Source: Astragalus membranaceus (Eukaryota; Streptophyta; Magnoliopsida; Fabales; Fabaceae). Taken from it: a stretch of 64,000 nt of DNA. Under the pieces are notes generated by a model. It was not told where the DNA came from, made no database searches, and worked only from the letters and a program-made list of their open reading frames with translations. Location of the stretch: the NCBI GenBank assembly GCA_039519185.1, contig CM076847.1:49607708-49671707 (forward strand), written 5' to 3'. This document shows, one piece after another, positions 31,382 to 42,021 of this stretch. Position numbers and translations under genes: made by a program. Within the stretch, counting starts at the first letter, position 1; the number at the start of each line of letters is the position of its first letter.

Positions 31382-31811
31382 AGGTAAGACCCACCCTTAC
31401 CTTGATTACGCCGAAGACGAGATACTTTCCACGGAGTCACCAACAGAACCACAACAACAGCTCTTCTTTTCCTCTTCTCTTTGTGCGATCTCCTTCTTCT
31501 CTTTTTCTTTCTCTCTTCGCGACCTCTCTTCTCTCTTCTCCTTTCTTTTCTTTTTTTTACGTTTTCTTTCTTTTTCCTCTCTTGCACAAGTGATGCGAAT
31601 TGCATCATGCCCCAAGCGCCTAGGGCCTTAGCTAATGGGCTTGGGCTTCTTGGGCCAAATTTGCCATTCCGAAATTATTAATACCACTCCCTTCATTTAT
31701 AAATAAATTAATATATCGATAATTAAAATAATTATATTAATAATAATTAACAATATTGCAACACCTAAATAATTTAATCAAATAATTAATTAAATTATTT
31801 TGGGTGTTACA

Positions 31812-32089
31812 ACTGGCATTCCCGTTGGTATTTTACTCTTTTTTAGTAATTATAAAATTGTTATTTGGTAATCTTTTGTAGTGGTTAAATTGATTGATTT
31901 TAACAAAAGTAGTTAAATTGATTAGTTTTAGTAGTTATTTTGTAATTTTTGGTAGGGGTTAAAGTTTTTTTACAATTCTTTTTTTGACAATGGATAGTGG
32001 CTAATTGATTTATAGTGACTAATTATTTTATTAATTTTAGTAGTTTGAGTAGATTATAAAAATAGTGAAAATTGATTTATAGTGACTAA
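31812..32089. other. Continuation of the low-complexity region
   Basis: The CATTCCCGTTGG phrase and AT-rich spacer words (GGTTAAATTGATTGATTTTA) resume after S1, confirming that S1 inserted into this repeat. No gene. Confidence 0.6.
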
Positions 32090-33116
32090 TTGTTTTTATA
32101 AAAATATTGACAACCGTTTTTTAAAAAAAATTAAAAAAAATAGTGTATAATTTTTTTTTAAAAAAAAAAACCAGTTTTTTTGAAAAAAATTGAATTTTAA
32201 AAAAAATGTATTGGTACTGTAGCGCGTCAGAAACGTCACTGTAGCGTACTGTAGAGTGACATAAGCGGTACTGTAGCGCGTCAGAAACATAACTGTAGCG
32301 CACTGTAGTGATACTGTAGTATTTTGTCTTTATGTGGTGAATTGTCTATTTTGCCCCTAAATTGTGACAAATGTCAAAATTTGGTAATGTCTAAAAATGT
32401 AAATCTGCTAGCATATGTTTTGATTAGATAGAAAGTAGATTGTTTTTATAAAAATATTGACAACCGTTTTTTTAAAAAAAAGTGTATAATTTTTTTTTTA
32501 AAAAAATCAGTTTTTTTTGAAAAAAATTGAATTTAAAAAAAATGTATTGGTACTGTAGCGCGTCAGAAACGTCACTGTAGCGTACTGTAGAGTGACATAA
32601 GTTGTACTGTAACGCGTCAGAAACATCACTGTAGAGCACTGTAGTGATACTGTAGCATTTTGTCTTTATGTGGTGAATTGTCTATTTTGCCCCTAAATTG
32701 AGACAAATGTCAAAATTTGGTGATGTCTAAAAATGTAAATGTGTTAGCATATGTTTTGATTATATAGAAAGTAGATAGATAGAAAGTAGATTTTTTTATA
32801 AAAATATTGACAACCGTTTTTTAAAAAAATTAAAAAAAATAGTGTATAATATTTTTAAAAAAAAAAATCTGCTTTTTTTGAAAAAAATTGGAGTTAAAGA
32901 AAAAGGTATTGGTACTCTAGCGCGTACTGTAGAGTGACATAAGCGGTATTGTAGTGCGTCAGAAACATCACTATAGCGCACTGTAGTGATACTGTAGCAT
33001 TTTGTCTTTATGTGGTGAATTGCCTATTTTGCCCCTAAATTGTGACAAATGTCAAAATTTGGTGATGTCTAAAAATGTAAATGTGCTAGCATATGTTTTG
33101 ATTATATAGAAAGTAG
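32090..33116. repeat. Three tandem copies of a roughly 350-bp unit
   Basis: Units begin at 32090, 32440 and 32790 (lengths about 350, 350 and 327). Each starts TTTTTATAAAAATATTGACA, has A/T homopolymer runs, then repeated TACTGTAGCGCGTCAGAAAC words, and ends with GCTAGCATATGTTTTGATTA. The third unit has lost one TACTGTAGCG word. No coding content. Confidence 0.92.
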
Positions 33117-33734
33117 TTAGATACTAGTATTATTTGCTAGCTTTGATTCGAGTGGAATCCAGATATATTTTCTAAACAATATAATCTTCTTATTTTTGGT
33201 TTTACCGAGGGTATCCATCGCCGACCGCAGTGACTAATCTCCTCGCTGAATTGTTAGTGCCTCGAGGGACAGGACAGCTGGCCAGAGTTTTAATATAATC
33301 TCTTTATGATCTGTAGTTAATATTCATGGAAAAAGAAAACAAATTAATATGAACAACGTGGCAATTAACATATTGTTTCACATGACGGGGTTCTCTTGCG
33401 CCTCTGCAATTCAACCATACGTGACTAAATTATTGAATTATTATTTTAGCTTGCTAATAATTTTAAAGAGTGGATACTATTGGAAGAATTAATACTTTTT
33501 TGTCTACTAGATGAAATGCCAAATAAATACTATGTATACATATTATCACGGCTCACACCCGGGTTCAAACCCGGGAGCCGACATCCCCATGTTGCTGAAA
33601 TAACCAAGACAACCAGAAGTGAGGGACATTAGAAGAATTAATATGCTACGCAATATTCATTAAAAATTTAACTTTTAACAAATGTAGACTCATTGGTTTC
33701 TCGGGGAACTGTGGTACGGTATTACTAGTAACTT
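33117..33734. other. Unassigned stretch upstream of the UGT
   Basis: No gene recognised. At 33558-33575 is an 18-bp palindrome (CCCGGGTT-CA-AACCCGGG) that also looks like a tRNA T-arm or polymerase III B box, possibly a SINE remnant. The rest is AT-rich. Confidence 0.4.
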
Positions 33735-34001
33735 GAATGCAGAGAGCTCTATGTAATTGTTAAGAGATTGGACTTAGCTTGGTCTAACGGTTTTAGGTCT
33801 ATTATTTGTGAATCAGACTCTAAAACTGCTCTGTCGTTAATTATTACTTACCCATATGCTTCCATTATTTTCTACATCAAATCCTTTTCTTTTAAGGCTT
33901 GGGATTTGAACTTTGTTCACACGTTTCGTGAGGGCAACTCGTGTGCTGATTGGTTAGCAAAGTATAGAACTAAAATAGTCATGACTCATGGACTAGAATG
34001 A
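33735..34001 (+). pseudogene. Plant RNase H-like (RVT_3) domain remnant
   Basis: The frame reads LAWSNGFRSIICESDSKTAL, then about 30 residues on FVHTFREGNSCADWLAK. This is the plant RNase H-like domain found at the end of non-LTR retroelements and related host proteins, with the Glu-Ser-Asp and CADWLA hallmarks. Stops flank it (for example near 33750), and there is no RT upstream. It is a decayed fragment. Confidence 0.65.
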
Positions 34002-34374
34002 AAATAGTCTCTAATTTTTGGGAACTAGAACCAAAAATAAACAAAATTTTAGACACTAAAACAAAACAAAACACGAAGTACTAAAATGTTAAAACATATG
34101 TAATGTATGGGAAAAATATTTGGATACGTCAATTTTTTCATGCTTGGTCTTTTAAAGAATAATTAAATTAAACAAGAGTTTAGCTGAACTATCTATTGTA
34201 TTTTAGTATATTGCCACATGGCTAGTAGCCAGCTCAACTGGAATTACCATGTGCGAAGGGTTTTTAATTCCGATTATTTAAACCATGATGGTGCAGTTCA
34301 ATTGTAATTTTTTAGTATATTTGCACATCCTTAGTAGTGACCAACTTTGAAAGAGATTCAATTATATTTGCATT

Positions 34375-34382
34375 TATAAATA
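34375..34382 (+). promoter_or_regulatory. TATA box of the UGT gene
   Basis: TATAAATA, 58 nt upstream of the chosen ATG. The start of transcription would fall near 34410, after an upstream in-frame ATG-like codon at 34395, which supports the ATG at 34440. Confidence 0.65.
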
Positions 34383-34439
34383 TCCAAGACACTCATGGTT
34401 ACCTTACCGTACCAAAGTTTCGAATTTGAAGAATACACA

Positions 34440-35822
34440 ATGGATTCTAGCCACAAAAAGAAAGAGAAAAGCCAAGTAGTGGTTGTTATGGTACCTTTCC
34501 CAGCACAAGGACATCTCAACCCACTTCTACACCTCACACGCCTAATCGTTTCAAACACCACCATCCCCATACCTGTCCATTATGTTACCACACCTACACA
34601 CGGCCTTCAAGCTACACTTCGTGTTCAAGGTTGGGATCCAAACTCCATTTCAAATCTCCATTTCCATCAACTCGAAGTTTCTCCAAACCCCCCCGATTCT
34701 AAAACCAAATTGCCATCTAATTCGAATTTTTTTTTTGAAATCACTTCACAACTACGTGAGCCCGTGGTTTCACTTCTTCACTCACTTTCATCTGTTGCTA
34801 AAAAGGTCATTCTGATCTATGACGCCCTCATGGCATTGGTTGTACAAGATGCCGCAAACATACTAAATATTGAGAACTACACTTTTGAGAGCTCATGTGC
34901 TTTTACCGCTTTCTCCTTTATTTGGGAGGAAATGGGAAAACCTCCACTACGTAACTCACATAATTTCCCCCAAGTTCCTCCTTTAGAAGGACGCCTCGTG
35001 CCCCAGTTAATGGATTTCATCACTGCACAAAGAGAAATCGTTAAACAACTCAGTGATGGGTCCATATACAATACAAGCAAAGTAATTGAAAGTCCTTATT
35101 TGGAGTTGATAGAAGGCTTCAGTGATGGTAAGAAGCAATGGGCTCTAGGACCCTTCAACCCTTTAACTATTGAGAAGAAAGATTCAAAGGGTAGTAGTAG
35201 TAGTAGTAGTAGTATTATGTTGTGGCTTCATAAACAAGAGCAAAGTTCAGTAATTTTTGTATCTTTTGGGACAACAACCACCTTCAAAGAGGAACAAGTT
35301 GAGCAGATTGCAATTGGATTGGAACAAAGCAAGCAAAAGTTCATCTGGGTGCTAAGAGATGGTACGAATGAACTTAAAAGGCATGAACTTCCAAATGGGT
35401 TTGAAGAGAGAGTTGAAGGAATGGGTTTGGTTGTGAGAGACTACGCACCCCAATTGAATATTCTAAGCCACCCTTCTATTGGAGGTTTTATCAGTCACTG
35501 TGGATGGAATTCTTGCTTAGAGAGTATATCCATGGGTGTGCCAATAGGAACTTGGCCTATGCACTCTGACCAGCCAATAAATAGTGTTTTCATAGTACAA
35601 GTGTTAAAGATTGGTTTGGTGGTGAAGGATTGGTCTCTAAGAGATGAGTTGGTGAAAGCTTCAGATATTGAGATTGCTGTGAGAAAGTTGATGGAAACAA
35701 AAGAAGGTGATGATATGAGAGAGAGAGCAATGACCTTTAAAAAAGCCATCCACAATTCCATGTCGGAAGGTGGAGCTTCTCGTATGGAAATCAACTCTTT
35801 CATTGCTCATATAACTAGATAG
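34440..35822 (+). CDS. UDP-glycosyltransferase, zeatin O-glucosyltransferase-like
   Basis: 460 codons, single exon, the usual length for plant family 1 UGTs. These cytosolic enzymes move sugar from UDP-sugar to small molecules. The N-terminal motif PFPAQGHLNPLLHL holds the catalytic His (about residue 25), and IYDALMALV holds the partner Asp (about 128). The C-terminal PSPG box spans about 335-378 (HPSIGGFISHCGWNSCLESI, then MGVPIGTWPMHSDQ). The overall pattern, including PAQGHLN and PMHSDQP, resembles zeatin O-glucosyltransferases (UGT93-like), which store cytokinin as O-glucosides. The substrate is inferred only. Oddities: the PSPG box starts Tyr-Ala-Pro-Gln instead of Trp, and an AGT microsatellite encodes a Ser run near residue 255. 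The frame is intact, so it is probably a working gene. Confidence 0.92.
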   Translation: MDSSHKKKEKSQVVVVMVPFPAQGHLNPLLHLTRLIVSNTTIPIPVHYVTTPTHGLQATLRVQGWDPNSISNLHFHQLEVSPNPPDSKTKLPSNSNFFFEITSQLREPVVSLLHSLSSVAKKVILIYDALMALVVQDAANILNIENYTFESSCAFTAFSFIWEEMGKPPLRNSHNFPQVPPLEGRLVPQLMDFITAQREIVKQLSDGSIYNTSKVIESPYLELIEGFSDGKKQWALGPFNPLTIEKKDSKGSSSSSSSIMLWLHKQEQSSVIFVSFGTTTTFKEEQVEQIAIGLEQSKQKFIWVLRDGTNELKRHELPNGFEERVEGMGLVVRDYAPQLNILSHPSIGGFISHCGWNSCLESISMGVPIGTWPMHSDQPINSVFIVQVLKIGLVVKDWSLRDELVKASDIEIAVRKLMETKEGDDMRERAMTFKKAIHNSMSEGGASRMEINSFIAHITR

Positions 35823-36250
35823 GTTTGGTAATAAAATATTATATGCATATCTTTCTTTGTTTTAAGGCAAAATCTCTGGTCAAGAGAGGATCATCAGGAA
35901 AGGAAAATTATAGTTCACAATTATGGTCGCTTATCTTCATTGAGTGAACAATTTCAACTTCTTTTGAAATAAAACTAATTGCAATGCATGTGTTGTCAAA
36001 ATTGGATTAGCCGAGGATCGACTAAGTTTTGAACCTATGATTCCTTTCTTCAAGCGATTACACTGAGGAATGAACTCTAGTCCTCAATTATGGGTTTCTG
36101 AACTACTCAAAATAGTGTTGCGATTATGTGAGAGAGAATGGTAAACTAATCTATAATTATTCTAAGGCATTGCATATAATAAAAGTAATGTAAAATGCTT
36201 GAAAATAGATGTGTTTGATTGATTGTCGTGTGTCTACAATATTTATAAGC

Positions 36251-36293
<43 letters not shown>

Positions 36294-36920
36294 CACACAC
36301 ACAAAGGTTTCTGCCTACATCTAACCACCAATGGATGGGCTAAAATTAACAACAACAAAGCATACGCGCCCTAAAACCTGTAAAAACCAATCCATAACAC
36401 CGACTAGCACGGAAAGTGGATAGAAAATCTTTGCTTCCTATTTTTTGGAAGCCTTAACCACATTTTTCTTAACCACTCCACGTCCCGATCCTCAATGTGT
36501 TTCCCACGTGCTTTGCTTAATTCATTAAAGCCTGCAACCTCAACCTTAGGCATAACACAATACTAGATTTGGCATTTAACAACGGTGTTTTCATAGCGCT
36601 AGTTCAAAGAAGAGCTGTGAAATGCGATACGAAAGCACTAATAGCACTAATTATTAGGGGCAGTATTATATATCTATCCTTATGTAGCGCTTTCTACAAA
36701 ATCTCTATTAAACATGCCTAAGTATTTAGCAAAAAGACACCTATAGCGATTGATTGAGAGTGTGTTTAAATGCCTTAAGTTTACACAGTGTTTGCTAAAC
36801 AAAGTGCTATTATAGGTATTTAATAAATGGTGACAACTAAGGTACTCATCAAATAAAGATGGGAACTGCACCCAACGTGTGTCAACGATGCTGTTTTGAG
36901 ACTAATACAAAGCAATTTTT
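35823..36920. other. UGT 3' flank without genes
   Basis: AATAAAATATT at 35829 may serve as a polyadenylation signal. An AT microsatellite lies at about 36252-36288, and short CA repeats follow. No coding or repeat identity recognised in the remainder. Confidence 0.5.
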
Positions 36921-37342
36921 TAGGGCGTGGTTAGTTGGGTAAAACTTTCGTCGCTCCGCTTTCCATGGGGTCTTCTGTTCCTTGATCTTAACCGCTCCAA
37001 CGTAATATGTCCACGTGCGTTGAATACTTGCGCTCCAAGCAAGTATTCCTTGCCTCGGCCGCAGCTTTCCTTGGCCACGCTTTACTCACGACGTTCAGCC
37101 GTTGGTACCTCCGCCGAGTCACTCCATGGTCGAGGCACCCTCCAACCGAGTTCTGCAGTTCCTTAGTGTTCTATCTCCATTCCTTCAGGCTCCCAAATAC
37201 TCTATCTTTACCTGCTCAACCCGAAGATGCCATGTGTTGTGGAAAATACTGTTTCTGCCCTATTGTTCTCACGGTCGCCTCGGCACCTCTTTTTGTCCCT
37301 TTTTCCCTCGGCCAACAACTTACGTTATTTTGGGTGTTAACA
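36921..37342 (-). repeat. Truncated Tat-like LTR, left arm of an inverted pair
   Basis: Reads as the reverse complement of the right arm at 37703-38104: both share the LTR start TGTTAACACCC, the CCTCGGCCAAC, GTCGCCTCGGCACCT and GAGTCACTCCATG words, and the ACGGGGTCTTCTGTTCC-like end. It is truncated at 36921, beyond which similarity ends. Confidence 0.8.
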
Positions 37343-37702
37343 AATGTTCCCTTTTTACGTTGTTGTCAAGCCGAGTAAATGTGACTGACAATGCGAAAAC
37401 CGAAGCGACATGCTGCAGCATTCATGATGAATATCTGTTATGTCATCGATTACAAAGTGGCATAAAATGGAAGCAATAACCGTAAACGGACCGGAACAAT
37501 TGGGAAATATTCAAGTACCTAAAAGAGCCAGCTATATCCGAGTAATTATGTTGGATCTTTTACCTTGGAAAATTATAAAGTTACCTCATGGAGAGTTAGC
37601 TGCGCCCACTAATCTTATTATCCCACAACTCGATACGGCGGGGCACCAGTCCCGAAGCGTTTGAACCATTTCTTCCGAAAGCCATAAATAACCATTTAGG
37701 GT
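37343..37702 (+). other. Plastid DNA patchwork (ndhH and atpI pieces) between inverted LTRs
   Basis: Positions 37469-37555 read EAITVNGPEQLGNIQVPKRA, then SYIRVIML, which is the plastid NADH dehydrogenase subunit H (ndhH). Immediately after, 37556-37613 reads LLPWKIIKLPHGELAAPTN, which is the plastid ATP synthase CF0 subunit a (atpI). The two genes are not adjacent in plastid genomes, so the join happened outside the plastid or during repair. The outer parts (37343-37468 and 37614-37702) are of unknown origin and may be further patches. None of it is functional. Confidence 0.85.
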
Positions 37703-38244
37703 TGTTAACACCCAAAATAAAGTAAGTCGTTGGCCGAGGGAAATAGGGGAAAAAATAGGTGCCGAGGCGACCGTAAGAGTAATAGGGCAGTATTTGCCAT
37801 GGGATATTCGGGCTGAGCAGTCAGAGATATGATAAATGAGAACCCAAAGGAATGAAGATAGGACACCGAGGAACTACAGAGCTCGGTTGGAGGGTTCCTC
37901 GATCATGGAGTGACTCAGCGAAGGTACCAACGGCCGGAGGCCGTGAGTAGAGAGTGGCTGAAGAAGGTTATGGTCCAGGCAAGGAATACATGCTTGGAGC
38001 ACAAGTATTCAATGCACGTAGACATATTACGTTGGAGCGGTTAAGGTCAAGGAACAGAAGACCCCGTGGAAAGATAAGCGACGGGAGTTTTACCCCACTA
38101 ACCGTGCTAGTGAGGTCGTGGAGGAATGGACTCCGACTTTCAAGGGGCTAGGCATAATTAGAACCGTTGATCATGATTATTCCAACGGTGGGCAGATGTA
38201 GGAGTACTTGTACAGTTCAAAGACACACATCAATCAATACACAC
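37703..38244 (+). repeat. Truncated Tat-like LTR, right arm of an inverted pair
   Basis: Starts TGTTAACACCC and continues past the inverted arm with words shared by the R3 LTR (ACGTTGGAGCGGTTAAG, CCCCACTAACCGTGCTAGTG, ATCAATCAATACA). It is cut at 38244 by the CACTACAACAAATTT terminus. Confidence 0.8.
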
Positions 38245-38520
38245 TACAACAAATTTGGGATGGGCAGCGCTTTTTTTTAGCTATGGGTAGCGCTTTTTAG
38301 CGCTGCTAAACTTGGCGTTGCTGATTCCACTCCCACAATGGGCAGCGCTTAAAAATCGCTGCTCATTGATAGCCATGGGTAGCGCTCATGGGAAAAACGC
38401 TGCCCATCGCCCCAGCACATTTTGGGCATGGGTAGCGCTTTTCAGCCTAAGCACTGCTCATGGGGTAACACAATGGGTAGCGTTTACAGCCAAAAGCGCT
38501 GCCCATTGTCTAATTTTTTT
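38245..38520. mobile_element. Truncated CACTA-like terminus with AGCGCT repeats
   Basis: Begins CACTACAACAAATTTGGGA inside the LTR and continues with about ten GGGCAGCGCT, GGGTAGCGCT or complementary words, many arranged as inverted pairs. This is the terminal and subterminal structure of a CACTA element. I could not find the matching opposite end (TTGTTGTAGTG) before 39493, so it is truncated or a one-sided remnant. Confidence 0.6.
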
Positions 38521-39493
38521 TTAATTTTTTTCTGATTTTTTTTATTCTCCTTTTTTTTGTTTTTTTAATAATGTACTTTCTGCATCCTTGTGTGCTTTCT
38601 GCATCCTTGCTTTCTTCCTTGTGAAATTTAATTAAACAATATGTTTACCCTAAGTGATATTTTCTTCCTTGTGTGCTTTCTGCATCCTTGCTTTCTTTGA
38701 GTGCCTTGTATCTTCAACAATTGGTTGAACGATCTCGCAAAGAAAGAAACCAAGTGTTAGTAGATTTTTAGTGACTGCAACAGAAAAATAAGAGAGAAAA
38801 TAGGGAGAGGGTTTAAAGAAATTACCTCTGTGGTCTTAAGAAGAAGATCCACAATAGGGAGAGGGTGTAAAGAATTGAAATTACCTCTTTAAAGAAATAA
38901 CATCAACAAAAACGAAGTTAAAACACAAGTGTTTGGATTTGGGGTTAAAGAAATAACATCAACAAAAACGAAGAAATAACATCAACAAGTGTTTAAAGAA
39001 ATAACATCAACAAACCTGAAGTGAAGTGAAGGAAGCTGCTGAAATGGAAGCAAATGGAGGCATAAGGGTTTCTGGTTCGCCAGACCTTGATTATCATTGC
39101 ATATGTACTTACGTTATGGTCGAAGCCTGAACAAGGAACCAAACTCTGCATTCAAAAAACACGTTTAGTGAAGGCCAAAAACACTGAAACGGCAGGTACT
39201 TCGGGGGCCTCGACTCAGCTAGTTGATGTGGAACTTTATTACCAATCGTAGGGGGATTACCTAGCCCAATGGGGAGCGTGCAACAGACTCCACTGTATGC
39301 CGTGATGGCCTGGACCTCAGCAGGCACCTTCTCATGTCGTCATGGGAAGTATGCAACAGGTCCCGTCGTACGGCAATATGGTCGAGCCTCAGCAGACACA
39401 TTCTCATCAGTAACTCCTAACCCTACATATCCTCAGCCTTGGAATTTTCCCAACGCCAACACTGGGCGGCAGTTTATGGCGAAAGTTACTAAC
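38521..39493. other. Unassigned stretch
   Basis: Contains CTTTCTGCATCCTTG repeats (38580-38695) and AAGAAATAACATCAACAAA repeats (38895-39015). 39250-39480 has a weak resemblance to the Gln/Pro-rich N-terminus of the neighbouring Tat-like Gag. No gene supported. Confidence 0.4.
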
Positions 39494-40423
39494 TGTTGAC
39501 ACCCGTTTTCCCTGAGGGCTACTCGCCTGGCGCAGAATCTGCTAGCCGAGGACCGAAGGATGATTCCCGTCGGCAAAAATAGAAATTTAGCTGCTTGGGG
39601 TCTAATTGACTATACATGACCACATGGCTAAGATAAACAGCTGAGGTGCCTACTCGGCTGACGCCTGATTGGCCGAGGTAAGACTCGGCCGAGACAAATC
39701 GGCTTGACTTGGCTACTAAGTCTATATAGACTTTGAGGCTAATACATGGTCTTAATGTGTTCATATAATTATTTATTAAATAATTATATGATTTATTAAA
39801 ATAAATATAATGGAAAAAGGCCAAGCCAAGTCATGGTAACCAGCTTCCTAAATTTGTGGGAAGTGGGCATGAGGAGTTGGCCAAGTTAAAGAAGCTTGCT
39901 TTGTGAGCAATGATTCAACACATGTGGAAACATTCAGACGTTGGAGCGGTTAAGACAACGTGGAGAAGCGCCGTAGAAGTGGAAGCGAAGATATTTTGAC
40001 CCCACTACCCGTGCTAGTGGAAGAATGGAACATGCTTCCTATTTTTAAGGCATAGGTGTAATGTAGTACGTTGATCTTAGTCGATCCAACGGTGAACCGT
40101 TGTTGACTTAAGTAGTGGCCAACGAAGGCTCATGTATATATATAGTTGGCTTGTACATATGTAAAAACCCCTAACTCATCAATCAATACACAAGTCCTTA
40201 CTTATTTTACATTTCCTTTATCGCTTTCCTTTATTTTTATGCTTTAAACCTACTTTAGTAGTAGTTCTCCTTTTACACTAGACGCTTTCTCAGCGTAATT
40301 GGTTGATCAACAAAGGGATCAGTGCGAGATAGCCTTAGCAAATGCCTAGTCGGCCGAGGAAACATCCAATTGACTGACTAAGCATCTTGCTCGGCTAAGC
40401 ACCGAAATTCGCACGAAAACACA
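39494..40423 (+). repeat. R3 LTR, Tat-like, plus strand
   Basis: About 930 bp, TGTTGACACCC to ACACA, ending just before a Gag reading region. Its 3' half is repeated at 41551-42000, and its words recur in the inverted arms at 36921-38244. It contains CTCGGCCGAG-type palindromes and a plus-strand TATATATATAGTTGGC box near 40135. Confidence 0.75.
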
Positions 40424-40446
40424 AATTGACCCGCCCAGTGGGACCA

Positions 40447-41540
40447 ATGAAGGTGAACGCTCCGTTCAACTTTGACGTACCACAACAAGAGCAGGCATAT
40501 GTTTTGGCAGAACCTTTACCACAAGTTCAGTCGAGCACTACTCAGGCAGAGTTTTTAACACAAGTTCAGCCAATACATTTGCTACTATTTGCCCAGGGGG
40601 GCAAATAATGACGAATGATAGGTTCTATGATACATCAAGACACATAGGAACGCCGCTAGTTATGCCATTTGCTCCAGCTAATGGTACGCTGTGCAGGCTA
40701 CTAATCAAGGACATGCTGATTATCAAGCTCTGGGCTCTGGAATACAGATGCAGCTATCTGGTGATTATAGGCAGCAACCATGGAATAATTTTCCACCTAC
40801 TTATTATAATCAACCATTCCATCAGTATGTCTCGGAAAGGCCTCGCGAGATGGGTTCAAATCCTCCTCGAGGAATTGTGTATACAACAGCTGGTAATTAT
40901 AACGGAGAGCAGCCATGGAATACTATTCCATTTCTTTTGAGTCATGGTGGTTACGTAGCAGAGCAGTCATGGAGACCAACTCCACCTTTGGTAGCAGAGC
41001 AGCCATGGAGACAAAATCCACCTCTGGTAGCAGAGCAGCCATGGAGACTAACTCCACCTCTTGCGGCTAATCATACAATGGTTCCAAATATGCCGAAGCC
41101 AACATATCAAGAGGCAGCAATGCCAACAATACAATATGGTCTTACTCCCGCTTCTATGATGGCCGAGAGTAGACCGATTGTCCCTCGGCCGATTGATCCC
41201 CTGATGATCGCTGAGGTTATGCGAAGTCACTTCGGCATACAAATGAGACCATTGTCTCGGTCTATGTATGGAAAGCCATATCTAGAGTGTGTGGACAAAA
41301 TGATTCCATTGCCGAGAGGATATGAGGTCCAAAACTTCACATCATTCTCAAGCGAGGATGACATGTCTACCATCGAACATATTGGCCGATTTACTGCCCA
41401 GTGTGGAGAGGCTAATCGGAACGAATACCATAAGTTACAATTATTTCCTTTGTCGTTTACAAAGACATCCTTTACTTGGTATTCTTCTTTACCCCCTAAT
41501 TTTGTGGTAAGCTGGGCAGACATGGAAGCGTGGAACGTTA
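40447..41540 (+). pseudogene. R3 Gag, first copy, broken
   Basis: Starts at ATG 40447 (MKVNAPFNFDVPQQEQ). A stop at 40606-40608 and a frame change follow, then a Gln/Trp/Pro-rich spacer with three VAEQPWR repeats and the conserved Gag core (PLPRGYEVQNFTSFSSEDD, TIEHIGRFTAQCGEA, KLQLFPLSFTKTSFTWYSSL). The core stops at 41540 where partial LTR sequence begins, so the capsid end, protease and polymerase are missing. Confidence 0.75.
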
Positions 41541-41550
41541 GTGCTAGTGG

Positions 41551-42000
41551 AAGAGAAGCGCCGTAGAAGTGGAAGCGAAGTTATTTTGACCCCACTACCC
41601 GTGCTAGTGGAGAGTGGAATGTGCTTCCTATTTTTAAGGCATAGGTGTAATGTAGTACTTTGATCTTAGTCAATCCAACGGTGAGCAGTTGTTGGCTCGA
41701 GTAGTGGCCGACGAAGGCTAATGTATATATATATATATAGTTGACTTGTACATTTGTAAAAACCTCCCAACACATCAATCAATACGCAAGTCCTTACTTA
41801 TTTTACATTTCGTTTATTTTTATTCTTTCATAATTTAGTAGTAGTTCTCCTTTTACACTAGACGCTTTCTAAAGTAGTCTAGGAACCCGCAATCGCTTGA
41901 TCAACAAAGGGATCAGTGCGAGATAGCCTTAGCAAACGACTAGTCGGCCGAGGAAACACCCAATTGGCTGACTAAGCACCGAAATTTGCACGACAACACA
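41551..42000 (+). repeat. R3-family partial LTR
   Basis: About 450 bp equal to the 3' half of the 39494-40423 LTR, from GAGAAGCGCCGTAGAAGTGG to ACACA. It begins abruptly inside the first Gag, indicating an illegitimate join. Confidence 0.75.
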
Positions 42001-42021
42001 CTAACACAGCTACTCTTCAGC

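Larger units (their letters stand above)
28815..31811 (-). mobile_element. S1: solo LTR of a Del-like retroelement
   Basis: 2,997 bp bounded by TGTAACACCCC and GGGTGTTACA, with the same internal landmarks as the R2 and R4 LTRs (a GCCTTCACTCATGGTTACCTG phrase, a minus-strand TATA box, a final CT-rich stretch). There is no second LTR, primer site or coding region, so it is a solo LTR left by recombination. The flanks GTTGG (28810-28814) and ACTGG (31812-31816) look like a decayed target duplication: reading GTTGG before CATTCCCGTTGG restores the local repeat phrase. Confidence 0.85.

Noticed and set aside
28815..31811. S1 as part of an intact retroelement with the sequences to its right
   Set aside because: No matching second LTR or internal region exists, and the flanking repeat continues on both sides.
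27503..33126. A Helitron, from the TC...CTAG ends and the GTGCATGCGCACGG palindrome
   Set aside because: There is no A/T insertion site at the left end, no hairpin before the CTAG and no Rep/helicase. It is kept only as a possible unrecognised element.
33550..33590. A tRNA gene
   Set aside because: Only a T-arm-like palindrome is present: no A box, anticodon arm or acceptor stem.
34395..34439. An upstream in-frame start for the UGT adding 15 residues
   Set aside because: It lies only 13 nt after the TATA box, before the expected transcription start, and the extra residues have no counterpart in the family.
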